Assembly: GCA_027025615.1 (NCBI GenBank)
Contig: JALVQM010000391.1
Span: 1-10,800, forward strand
Origin: Desulfobacteraceae bacterium
GTDB lineage: Bacteria; Desulfobacterota; Desulfobacteria; Desulfobacterales; Desulfosarcinaceae
DNA: 10,800 nucleotides
Direction: 5' to 3'
Shown: positions 1 through 7,202 of the stretch, piece by piece
Layout: every line of letters begins with the position of its first letter
Position numbering within the stretch: the stretch's first letter is position 1
Program-made: the position numbers and the translations under genes
The notes under the pieces: generated by a model
What the model was told of the DNA's origin: nothing
Databases searched by the model: none
What the model saw: the letters and a program-made list of their open reading frames with translations, nothing else

Positions 1-440
1 AGCAAAAGGTGGTTGTCTTCCTTGAGCAGTCCCTGGTGGGCATGCTGCCCGGAAATACTGGCCAGGTTCCCGGTCAGGCGGGCCATGACCTGAACTGTTG
101 CCAGCCGGTCATTGATATATATCCGGTGACGATTGTTGCGGGCCACGAGTCTGCGAACCAGCAGACAGTTTTCCTCGGGCCCCTTAAAACCCAGCTCATC
201 AATTAAATCCGCCACCTTGCCGGCTGGGTCTATTCTGAACAAGGCCTGCACTTCGGCTGTCTCGCATCCTGTCCTGACCATTTTGGCCGAGGCCCTGCCA
301 CCCAGCAACAGGTTAACGGCATTGACTATGATAGACTTGCCAGCGCCGGTTTCACCGCTCAAGATTGTCAATCCATTGCCAAAACCAATCTGGATATCAT
401 CGATAATGGCAAAATTCCGAATAGAAAGCTCTTCCAGCAT
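1..440 (-). CDS. recN: DNA repair protein RecN, N-terminal part (runs off the left edge)
   Basis: This is the first 146 residues of RecN, an SMC-like ATPase that acts in the cytoplasm on DNA double-strand breaks. The reading begins MLEELSIRNFAII, the usual RecN opening. A Walker A motif GETGAGKS follows at residues 29-36, then NAVNLLLGGRAS, and then the conserved ISGQHxHQ segment near residue 133 (here ISGQHAHQ). The Walker B motif, coiled coils and C-terminal ATPase half lie outside the window, so intactness cannot be judged. The start at 440 is favoured because it matches the family's N-terminus; a GGGTGAG stretch about 6 nt upstream is only a moderate Shine-Dalgarno. The gene lies 34 nt after the stop of the 1374-aa membrane protein gene on the same strand, so it is probably co-transcribed. 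In many bacteria nadK sits upstream of recN; here it does not. No recognisable SOS box is seen in the short gap. Confidence 0.95.
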   Translation of the reverse strand, partial: MLEELSIRNFAIIDDIQIGFGNGLTILSGETGAGKSIIVNAVNLLLGGRASAKMVRTGCETAEVQALFRIDPAGKVADLIDELGFKGPEENCLLVRRLVARNNRHRIYINDRLATVQVMARLTGNLASISGQHAHQGLLKEDNHLL

Positions 441-474
441 GCCAGACTCACCCAAACGAAAACCCAGTCAATCT

Positions 475-3400
475 TTATACGGGGCCATCAGCACCTGTGG
501 CTTTTTCCCTCTGCCGGTCTTTGGTCGAACCATGCTCTGACCCGCTTTTTGCCCCACGCAGGCGGAAATTTACCTTGCGCCACATACCACCTGTGGAAAA
601 ACAACTCCAGCCCCATTTCAACCAACCCACAAGAGCCGCTGCCAGCCACAGGGACCACAGCAACATCAAAACCCGGTATGTCCAGCGGGGCAGGCTGAAA
701 ACAAGAGGCATGGGCATATGCCCATCAATGCGGTCCTGATACCACTTGAGCAAGGTAGCCGAAGAGTCGTTACCTGCAATCTGCATTTCAGGGGACGCCA
801 TCAAACCTTGCTGGATGGCCCAGTACAAAACACCCAAGGCTGCCACAGTCAACAGCACAAGACTTACCTGGAGCAGATCGAACTTCAGGCTACCTTTGTC
901 AGGAAAACTGCGCTGTCGAGCTCCCAAGGCCAGCAGCCAACAGACCACAACAGCCGCTGCCGCCGCAGGCACCTGTGAAAGGCCGATAGCCAGCAGCATC
1001 CACTGACCCACCCCCAGGATTGTAAATCCGGTCCTCCCCAGGGCCAGTGCCACCAGGAAACAGGCCGCCAGGTAACTCCAGAAAAGCACTGCCGGTCCCA
1101 TCCTGGGGCCGGCCAGCCATAAAACCCAGCGGGTGGAAGGCATGTTGATGTTAACCCGGGCGTTGACAGCTTCATGGCCCAGATCCACCTGGGGACTACG
1201 CAAAAACAAGTTCCACCTGTAGGCTTGTTGCCAAACCAGCCTGACCTTTTGACGGCCCGGATCAAGGGGTATCACAACCAGGTTGCCATCCTGAACCAAT
1301 GGCAAAATTTTACCATTTTTTTCAACCGTCTGCAGGGATGCTTCCTCCGGTAATCCAACAATATGCTGACCGCCCTTACTGGAACGCAGGATCAGGTCCA
1401 ATTCAGCTTCAAGCAAACGGCCGGAAGGGCGCATATCCAGCCGGCAATTGTCAATAGTCACCGTAGTACCAGTCAGAGCTTTTGGCCGGGAAACCGTGAT
1501 TATGAGCTTTTCTCCAGGCCAGGGCATCCATTTGGGTCGCCAGAGCTGACGGGAATCCTGATGCTGGATAGGAGATAGTCCTTTAAAGCTAAAATGCCAA
1601 AGCGGACTTGCATCCAAAGTCCAGATTTCGGTCCAGGGTTCGGCTTCGGGGGCTTGAAGGATCAGGCGGGACGTTTTTTTGAGGGTTGAAACAAATCCGG
1701 CCCGACGCTGGGTGGCCGCCATTCGAACAACCGCTTTCCCATTTTCGGTGGCTACGGCCGGGGTTGTTATGGATTCCCCGTCAACCAGGGGAACTTTCAG
1801 GACAACCGGCTGGCCTGCCGGTGTCAAGCGTTCCACCGTAGTGCTGACCTTCCAGTCCAGTCCTAGTATCAAGCGCTTTTTTACCTGGAAAAACGGTGCC
1901 AGAACCCGGTCAGATTCCTGCCGGCCGGATGACTCGTCCTCAACAATTCTTTGAAAAACCAGAGCCCCTGATGCACGGCCACCAGGACTCAGTCCCTCGA
2001 TTTTCCAGCCCGGTGCTGTAACAGTAGTGCGATGAGGTTTCATGGACAAGGGAAGCCTGACAGCATCAAGGCCGGTGACATCAGCAAGCAGGGCCATGGT
2101 ATGACGACCGGCCGGAATTGCCGCCCAAAGTTTACCGCCCATGTCACAGCCCAGGGCTTCCAGTTGGGCGCCGTCGGCCAGGACCTGCTCTGGCATCCAT
2201 TGATTCCTGGCAGCGGGCAACGGCACGGCTGTATCTATGGCAGCATGGATCTGCAGAAGAACCTGGAGCCGGTTGTCCCGCAAAGTGATATCCATCCTTG
2301 ACAAGTCAGCGCAACGCGGAAAGCATTCGGATGGAGTCAAGAGCCTTTTTTCAAGCTCATCAAGCAGGTAGGCCGGTGGAAATCCGTTATACAAACAGGG
2401 TTCAGCTTTTTCCGCGGCCTGAAGCGATCCTCCTTGCAAAAGACCGCAAACAAGGATCACCAGAGCAATCCCGATACCGGGTTTAAGCTTTGAGAGGAAT
2501 TTTCCCGGCTTGGTTACAGCCAGAATCAACAGTGCCAGTAGAGCTACCCGCAACAAAACCAATACCAGGTTGACAGCCGGTGACACCAGATAAAAATGCA
2601 AAACCTGATCCTTGCGCACCGGACCGTTCCACTTCAGGGGAAAAATCCGCCACTGCCAGTCAGGCAATCCTGGTCCTGTTGGTATAAGGGCTTCAGGATC
2701 GTATTCGTCTAACACTTTGTCGGCAACCTGCCCGGGTGCCTGCACTTTGCTCTGATCTGCCAGGGTTCTGGCGGCCTTGGTTGCAGGAGCACTTGCTGGT
2801 CGTTGTCGGAGTAAGTTTCCGCTGATCATTTCCCGTGGTTCCGGCCCGGCCTCCCGATAGGAAACAGGTGTGCCAACCTGTGCCAATTGGGGAAAAAATC
2901 CTGTTCTTACCTGATTAACCGTGAACAGAACACTCTGGACCGCCAGGACAAGAAAGGCGCCGAAAATCCAGAGTTTTGCCAATCGATGGAAAAAACCACT
3001 GCCGACCTTGTTCCTGACAGCCATGGCCGCCAGCAAGTGCAACCATACCAGCCTGGGTGAACCCGGCTCATGATAAATAAGTGTCATCGTCAACAAGGCC
3101 AACACTGCCATTCTGGGACCAAAAAGTTTGAACACCGCCATGGAAACGATCAGAACCAGGAAAAAATCTAGTAAACTCCAGCGATTCACCCAGGTTTGCG
3201 GCGGGATATCCACTCCGGTTACAGCCAATAATTGCCAACCCGGAGGCAGGTGCAGTCTGCCATGAACACGGGTGAAGTCATGATCCCACCAGTTCACCGA
3301 CTGACTGGATAAAAGGCTCTCAAGGCGTATGTCAGCTTGCAGGTCCAGTCGTCCCTGGCGCAATTCAACCCCCGGCCTGCCATCCGGGCCATGCTCGGTT

Positions 3401-4599
3401 ATCAGCCTGTCTCTTCCTCCTACAGATACCCGGCCTAATACTGCAGGAGAATTTATTGTCAAATACCACTGCTGGCTGAGACGACCGCTGATTCTATCAT
3501 GCGCCGTAAAACCCGTGCCCCTGAAATCGAGCCACAAATCCCTTTCCAGCTCCAATCTGTCCGGAACCGGTTCGGCCGCTCCCCTTCTGATTTGGACAAA
3601 AACCAGCTTCCTGCCTTTGGTTAAAAGGTAGGCTGGAAACCTCTGCCATTGTTGGGGCAGGTGAGTACGGGTCGGTTCTACCAGTGAAGCTCCTTTCACC
3701 TTGACCAAACGCAGCTTGGGCCTGGCTTCAAAAGCCCACACCTCCGGGCCATAGGGCAATGCCGGGGGCTCCAGGCTGTCGACCTGGCGGGAAATGCGCG
3801 CCTCAAGGCGTATTTGCCAGGTCCCGGGCCTTAGTTGAACCTCTATCCGTCCCTCCGGATTCAAACGGGCCGGCAATACACTTTGTACCTGCATGGGCAA
3901 TGCACCCATGGGCAGTACGGGGGCTAAAATCTCTTTTCGGGCAGGCCCGGACACATCCAATTTCAAGAGCGTTATCAGCCGCATGGGAATGGTATCCCGT
4001 ACCAGGCGTACAACGTGTATTTGCAGGGCGCTTTTTGGAAAACGGTCTTCGGCGATTTTCTTTGTCACCCAGAGGTTGTTGTGGCGGTCAATTACCGGAT
4101 GGCCAACTTTTTTACCATCAACCACCAAGTCTACCAAACCCAATTGGGCCGGAATTTTTATTATTTCAGGTTTTTTTAACCAGTAAAAACGCCCTGTGAC
4201 CCGGTAAGAACCAGCCTCCAGGTAAACCGCCGGCAACCCATTACGTTCCACAACCGCCAATGTTTTACCGTCTGCCTGTACCCCCTCGGGCCACATGGAC
4301 CTGTTTCCGGGAAGATGAACCCAGCCGTCTGCAAAAAGCCGCCAGTGTTGATCAAACTTCGCCCCCTGATCGTCTACTATCATAATCAGCCTGGAAGGCC
4401 ACTGGCAGCGGATTGAAGTTTGATCGTCGAAATCTGAAGGACAAAGCAGTCCCTGTTTTCCATGCAATACCCATTTTTGCCAACGGGCCAACTCAGGTGG
4501 AGCACCTGTTTCCTGACCTGCCAGGCAAGGCCCAAGGGTCAATATCAGAGTTGTCAGCAGAGCAATGGTTAGCCCGAAACCAAGCTTGAACTTATTCAT
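475..4599 (-). CDS. Giant duplicated inner-membrane protein of unknown function (1374 aa)
   Basis: Function not recognised; I have a general impression that similar large uncharacterised membrane proteins occur in other Proteobacteria, but cannot verify it. Residues 1-28 form a signal peptide (lysines, hydrophobic 8-23, possible cleavage after CLAG). A beta-rich, probably periplasmic region spans about 30-470. Membrane helices follow near 474-493, 496-510, 515-528 and 543-561, then a loop at 562-668 and a helix at 671-696. The plan then repeats: a signal-like helix at 707-725, an extracytoplasmic region at 726-1165, helices near 1168-1188, 1191-1208, 1209-1227 and 1241-1262, a loop, and a last helix at 1306-1328 before a basic C-tail. 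Basic residues fall on the predicted cytoplasmic side throughout (KPGKFLSKLK at 697-706, the C-tail). The halves share motifs, such as EVWAFEARP (286-294) with EIWTLDASP (991-999). No catalytic motif is evident. The start overlaps the upstream SDR stop as ATGA, suggesting translational coupling; recN follows after 34 nt. Confidence 0.9.
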   Translation of the reverse strand: MNKFKLGFGLTIALLTTLILTLGPCLAGQETGAPPELARWQKWVLHGKQGLLCPSDFDDQTSIRCQWPSRLIMIVDDQGAKFDQHWRLFADGWVHLPGNRSMWPEGVQADGKTLAVVERNGLPAVYLEAGSYRVTGRFYWLKKPEIIKIPAQLGLVDLVVDGKKVGHPVIDRHNNLWVTKKIAEDRFPKSALQIHVVRLVRDTIPMRLITLLKLDVSGPARKEILAPVLPMGALPMQVQSVLPARLNPEGRIEVQLRPGTWQIRLEARISRQVDSLEPPALPYGPEVWAFEARPKLRLVKVKGASLVEPTRTHLPQQWQRFPAYLLTKGRKLVFVQIRRGAAEPVPDRLELERDLWLDFRGTGFTAHDRISGRLSQQWYLTINSPAVLGRVSVGGRDRLITEHGPDGRPGVELRQGRLDLQADIRLESLLSSQSVNWWDHDFTRVHGRLHLPPGWQLLAVTGVDIPPQTWVNRWSLLDFFLVLIVSMAVFKLFGPRMAVLALLTMTLIYHEPGSPRLVWLHLLAAMAVRNKVGSGFFHRLAKLWIFGAFLVLAVQSVLFTVNQVRTGFFPQLAQVGTPVSYREAGPEPREMISGNLLRQRPASAPATKAARTLADQSKVQAPGQVADKVLDEYDPEALIPTGPGLPDWQWRIFPLKWNGPVRKDQVLHFYLVSPAVNLVLVLLRVALLALLILAVTKPGKFLSKLKPGIGIALVILVCGLLQGGSLQAAEKAEPCLYNGFPPAYLLDELEKRLLTPSECFPRCADLSRMDITLRDNRLQVLLQIHAAIDTAVPLPAARNQWMPEQVLADGAQLEALGCDMGGKLWAAIPAGRHTMALLADVTGLDAVRLPLSMKPHRTTVTAPGWKIEGLSPGGRASGALVFQRIVEDESSGRQESDRVLAPFFQVKKRLILGLDWKVSTTVERLTPAGQPVVLKVPLVDGESITTPAVATENGKAVVRMAATQRRAGFVSTLKKTSRLILQAPEAEPWTEIWTLDASPLWHFSFKGLSPIQHQDSRQLWRPKWMPWPGEKLIITVSRPKALTGTTVTIDNCRLDMRPSGRLLEAELDLILRSSKGGQHIVGLPEEASLQTVEKNGKILPLVQDGNLVVIPLDPGRQKVRLVWQQAYRWNLFLRSPQVDLGHEAVNARVNINMPSTRWVLWLAGPRMGPAVLFWSYLAACFLVALALGRTGFTILGVGQWMLLAIGLSQVPAAAAAVVVCWLLALGARQRSFPDKGSLKFDLLQVSLVLLTVAALGVLYWAIQQGLMASPEMQIAGNDSSATLLKWYQDRIDGHMPMPLVFSLPRWTYRVLMLLWSLWLAAALVGWLKWGWSCFSTGGMWRKVNFRLRGAKSGSEHGSTKDRQREKATGADGPV

Positions 4600-5498
4600 C
4601 TTATGAATCTTTCCACTGTTTGCCGCAGTCCTTGTTCCAGGGGCAAAGGCTTAAAACCGGCCCGGCTGGCAAGACTGCTGTCCAAAGATACGTCTGGTGC
4701 CTGGGGCTCCTGATCTTGGCATTCAGCCAGGCTTATCGGCTTGAGCCACCCGGTATCACCGCCCATTGCCGCAGCTATCAAAAGACCCATTTGATAACGG
4801 GAAACCCGTCTCAATCCTCCAAGGTGGAGCAATCCTTGCCAGTTCAGAAATTTCAGCAAAGCCCGGGCCGCACTATGTGTATCCAGAGGGCTGCGGTATT
4901 GATCGACGAAAAGGCTTACCGGACGGCAATCGGCAAGGGCTTCGATTATACGTAAAGTAAAATTACGCCTTGGTCCTGGTGCCCAGCCAAACAGCAAGGG
5001 CAGTCTGCATACGGCAGCCTCGGGAAGTCTTTCCAGGACAAGCTTTTCAGCCATGGCTTTATGCTTGCCGTAGATGTTGACCGGACTGACAGGACTGTCT
5101 TCTGAATAAGGCGCATGGTAGCCATCAAAAACAAGATCTGTCGAAACAAAAAGAAGCTTTGTCTTGATCCGGGCACAAAGCTCCGCCAGGTGAGCTGTCG
5201 CCTCCACGTTAACCTTGAAGCTGGTGTCCGGGTCCTGCCGGCATAGTTGAGGGGTACTGACCGCTGCGGCATGAATCACCGCCTTGGGCGCAATGGAGCT
5301 AAACACGCTTCGCAGCTGCTTTGGATGGGTCAAATCGCACTGAATAGAGGTTATGTGCGATGCCAAAGGGACATTGTTCAGGTATAATCCATATACCTGC
5401 CACTTACTTATGGCCTGACAGCACAGCTGCCATCCAAGAAATCCACTGGAACCGGTAATCATCAACCGGGGCAAGGCCCCCTGGATTGCACTTTCCAT
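4596..5498 (-). CDS. RmlD-like extended short-chain dehydrogenase/reductase
   Basis: This is a 300-residue NAD(P)-dependent sugar-nucleotide reductase-like protein of the extended SDR superfamily, closest in style to RmlD (dTDP-4-dehydrorhamnose reductase). The Rossmann glycine motif GSSGFLG is at 16-22. A VSTDLVFDG strand at 118-126 supplies the catalytic Thr120. The active-site Tyr143-xxx-Lys147 lies in YGKHK, and the RmlD-like YRSPLDTHSAA segment is at 201-211. Length matches the family. No other rhamnose-pathway gene (rmlA, B, C) is nearby, so the substrate is uncertain and the symbol is withheld. The start at 5498 is preceded by TAAAGGGAG, in which the ribosome-binding stretch overlaps the stop of the upstream gene and abuts the ATG. 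Met13 just before the Rossmann motif is an alternative start, but lacks a Shine-Dalgarno. The gene is 6 nt from the FAH-family gene and overlaps the following membrane-protein gene by 4 nt. Confidence 0.9.
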   Translation of the reverse strand: MESAIQGALPRLMITGSSGFLGWQLCCQAISKWQVYGLYLNNVPLASHITSIQCDLTHPKQLRSVFSSIAPKAVIHAAAVSTPQLCRQDPDTSFKVNVEATAHLAELCARIKTKLLFVSTDLVFDGYHAPYSEDSPVSPVNIYGKHKAMAEKLVLERLPEAAVCRLPLLFGWAPGPRRNFTLRIIEALADCRPVSLFVDQYRSPLDTHSAARALLKFLNWQGLLHLGGLRRVSRYQMGLLIAAAMGGDTGWLKPISLAECQDQEPQAPDVSLDSSLASRAGFKPLPLEQGLRQTVERFIR

Positions 5499-5504
5499 CT
5501 CCCT

Positions 5505-6341
5505 TTAACCGTCTACCAAACGATTGACGATGGTACCCACAGATTCAATGCTGCACTCCACCAAATCTCCTGCTTTCAGGGTAATGGGCGGGTCACGAAA
5601 AATTCCCACACCGGCCGGTGTCCCGGTCGAAATTACATCTCCGGGCCAAAGGGTAATATCCTGACTAATGTCTTCGATTATCTCCGCAACGGGGAAAATC
5701 ATGTCAGCCGTATTCCCTTCCTGCATCAAAACCCCATTGACCCTGGTTGAAAGGTTCAGGTTCCGGATGTCTGTTATTTCGTCACGGGTCACCAAAGCCG
5801 GACCCATGGGAGCAAATGTGTCAAAAGATTTGCCACGAAACCACTGGGAATAGGCAAACTGCGCCTGTCGGGCAGACACATCATTCATAACCATGTAGCC
5901 TGCTACGTGTCCCATGGCTTGTTGCCTTGTAATCCGTTTTCCAGCTTTTCCGATTACCACCGCCAGCTCGACTTCCCAATCGACCTGCCCGTAACTTGAA
6001 GGAATAAGCACGTCATCGTAAGGTCCGTTGACCGTGTTAGGCGTTTTGCAAAAAAGCAGTGGGTGTTCAGGAAGATCGAAGCCTCCTTCGCTGGCATGCT
6101 CGGCAAAATTTTTACCCAGGCAGATAATCTTGCCCGGCATAGCTATGGGTGGTCCCAACCGGCCTGAGTATGGCCTCGGCGTAGCTTCGAAACCTCTCAG
6201 CTTTTCAAGCCATCCCTGGCTGAAAAAGTCTGCACCGATATCGGGAATCGATCGAAAATGCTCCCGGAGATCAATGATGCCGTCCGGCCGCTGCAAGCCG
6301 GGCCGTTCTTCACCTGCTGGACCGAACCTTATCAAACGCAT
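5505..6341 (-). CDS. Fumarylacetoacetate hydrolase (FAH) family protein
   Basis: This 278-residue cytoplasmic enzyme belongs to the FAH superfamily, whose members are divalent-metal hydrolases, isomerases or decarboxylases acting on 2-oxo or enol acids. A short N-terminal domain (1-65) leads into the catalytic fold, which starts at KIICLGKNFAEHA (71-83). Metal ligands are visible: Glu123 and Glu125 in DWEVELAVVIGK, and Asp154 in NDVSAR. The substrate-pocket segments GKSFDTFAPMGP (170-181) and STGTPAGVG (238-246) are also intact, so the enzyme is probably active. Size and layout match the FAHD1/ureidoglycolate-lyase-like group. Sequence alone does not separate fumarylpyruvate hydrolase, oxaloacetate decarboxylase and dienedioate isomerase activities, and no aromatic-degradation genes are nearby to help. 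The start at 6341 has AGGAG 6 nt upstream. It is second in the probable operon, 33 nt after the small cytoplasmic protein gene and 6 nt before the SDR gene. Confidence 0.93.
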   Translation of the reverse strand: MRLIRFGPAGEERPGLQRPDGIIDLREHFRSIPDIGADFFSQGWLEKLRGFEATPRPYSGRLGPPIAMPGKIICLGKNFAEHASEGGFDLPEHPLLFCKTPNTVNGPYDDVLIPSSYGQVDWEVELAVVIGKAGKRITRQQAMGHVAGYMVMNDVSARQAQFAYSQWFRGKSFDTFAPMGPALVTRDEITDIRNLNLSTRVNGVLMQEGNTADMIFPVAEIIEDISQDITLWPGDVISTGTPAGVGIFRDPPITLKAGDLVECSIESVGTIVNRLVDG

Positions 6342-6374
6342 ACTCTGCTCCTGGTGGCCGACATTATAAAATCA

Positions 6375-6740
6375 TCAGCGCCCGGGCACAATTATCCTGG
6401 ACTGATCGCGCGCCTGGGATTGCTGTTGACGGCGCATTTCTTCAACCTGGCGAACGACTTCCTCAAGGGCCTTTCGCATGGCATCCGGAAATGCAGCATA
6501 CGCTTCTGCCAGAGACTCTGCCTCCAGGCGGGCCTGAATAGGCAAAGGCCCTTCGGGTGACATAAGCTGGGTATGTCCGACAAAGATCTGGCTGCGGCTG
6601 GCATCATCACTGCCGTCGGGTAAGATAGGGACAAGTCTTCGGATTGATGCGGCTTTTAAGTCGGTAATCGATTCTTCCCGATACAAATTAGCTGTGTCGA
6701 CGGAAAAATCGAAAAGCGCATCCTGGTTTGGAGGTGTCAT
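6375..6740 (-). CDS. Conserved small cytoplasmic protein, function unknown (121 aa)
   Basis: The protein is soluble, with no signal peptide or membrane segment. Visible elements are an acidic/aromatic N-terminus (ALFDFSVDTANLYREE, 8-23), an ITDLKAASIRRLVPI stretch at 25-39, a polar beta-like middle (SQIFVGHTQLMSPEG, 50-64), and a long helix with many Glu, Arg and Gln at 83-112. It ends in RIIVPGR. I associate this pattern, including the RIIVPGR ending, with proteins annotated only as 'cytoplasmic protein' in sulfate-reducing Desulfobacterota; that is recollection, not a search. The frame is open upstream to an ATG at 6803. The ATG at 6740 is preferred because AAAGGA lies 6 nt before it and the extra 21 residues are Pro/Gly-rich and unconvincing. 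It is the promoter-proximal gene of the minus-strand cluster, 33 nt before the FAH-family gene. Confidence 0.8.
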   Translation of the reverse strand: MTPPNQDALFDFSVDTANLYREESITDLKAASIRRLVPILPDGSDDASRSQIFVGHTQLMSPEGPLPIQARLEAESLAEAYAAFPDAMRKALEEVVRQVEEMRRQQQSQARDQSRIIVPGR

Positions 6741-6746
6741 TGCTAA

Positions 6747-6752
6747 TCCTTT
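6747..6752 (-). promoter_or_regulatory. Ribosome binding site deciding the start of the 121-aa protein
   Basis: AAAGGA on the minus strand, 6 nt before the ATG at 6740. It favours this start over the longer upstream frame from 6803. Confidence 0.6.
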
Positions 6753-6832
6753 CTTGAAAACAGGTGGCGGCGGCCATGGACCGCTCTGTTTAAGGTTACG
6801 CATGAAACACGCTTACGACCATAGAGCTGCCA

Positions 6833-6844
6833 CCTGTCGACAGG
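6833..6844. repeat. Perfect 12-bp palindrome CCTGTCGACAGG
   Basis: A self-complementary 12-mer about 93 nt upstream of the 121-aa protein start. Its left arm overlaps GCCACCTGT, which pairs with ACAGGTGGC at 6760-6768, so alternative hairpins are possible in a leader transcript. It could be a protein-binding site, an RNA structure, or chance. Confidence 0.3.
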
Positions 6845-6950
6845 ACCACCCATGGCATCGAACGCCGAGCCACAAAGCGGCGGCTGCTTATGCAAAACAA
6901 TGATCGGCAAGGTGCTTGTGCAAAGCCGTCTGTATCTTTCACAACCGGCC

Positions 6951-6978
6951 CTGTTGAGAAATTATCATATCTGTTGAG
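6951..6978. repeat. Paired direct repeats CTGTTGAG spaced 20 bp, candidate operator
   Basis: Two identical 8-mers start at 6951 and 6971, so their spacing is close to two helical turns and a dimeric or tandem regulator could bind the same DNA face. They lie downstream, in minus-strand terms, of a TTGACA hexamer at 7000-7005, where the start of the minus-strand operon could be. The function is inferred from layout only. Confidence 0.35.
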
Positions 6979-7202
6979 CTAAACGTAAAGTAATCAGATT
7001 GTCAATCTTTGTTTGGAGATAGAACTAACAAGCCCTTTCGGTTAATGTGTCTTTGCCAATTTCTCAACTTCGTGTTACCTCAGCAGAGTGTTTCAAATTT
7101 TAAACGGCAAGCCCACAACTGATCAAATTGAGTGCTGATTGAAGGTTTGCACCTTGTTTCAAAATTATAGTAATCAATAAAACCTGTAAGGATAAAACTG
7201 CC

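Larger units (their letters stand above)
6741..7202. other. Divergent intergenic region with several short repeats
   Basis: This gap of about 460 bp separates the minus-strand operon from the plus-strand CysZ-like gene, and I see no convincing gene in it. The left part is GC-rich and the part from about 6950 onward is AT-rich. It contains an inverted repeat ACAGGTGGC/GCCACCTGT (6760-6768, 6829-6837) and a perfect palindrome CCTGTCGACAGG (6833-6844). It also has direct repeats CTGTTGAG (6951-6958, 6971-6978) and an inverted partner AATTTCTCAAC (7058-7068) to GTTGAGAAATT (6953-6963). A minus-strand TTGACA lies at 7000-7005, but no good -10 box sits 16-18 nt downstream. Toward the plus-strand gene, TATAGT (7166-7171) could be a -10, but lacks a recognisable -35. 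Promoters for both directions presumably lie here but cannot be fixed. Confidence 0.6.

Noticed and set aside
6741..6803. 21-residue N-terminal extension of the small cytoplasmic protein
   Set aside because: The ATG at 6803 has no good ribosome binding site and the extension is Pro/Gly-rich; AAAGGA before 6740 marks the better start.
6694..6903. Plus-strand 69-codon frame running from the small-protein gene into the intergenic region
   Set aside because: It overlaps a real gene in antisense, has low-complexity composition, and lacks a recognisable domain.
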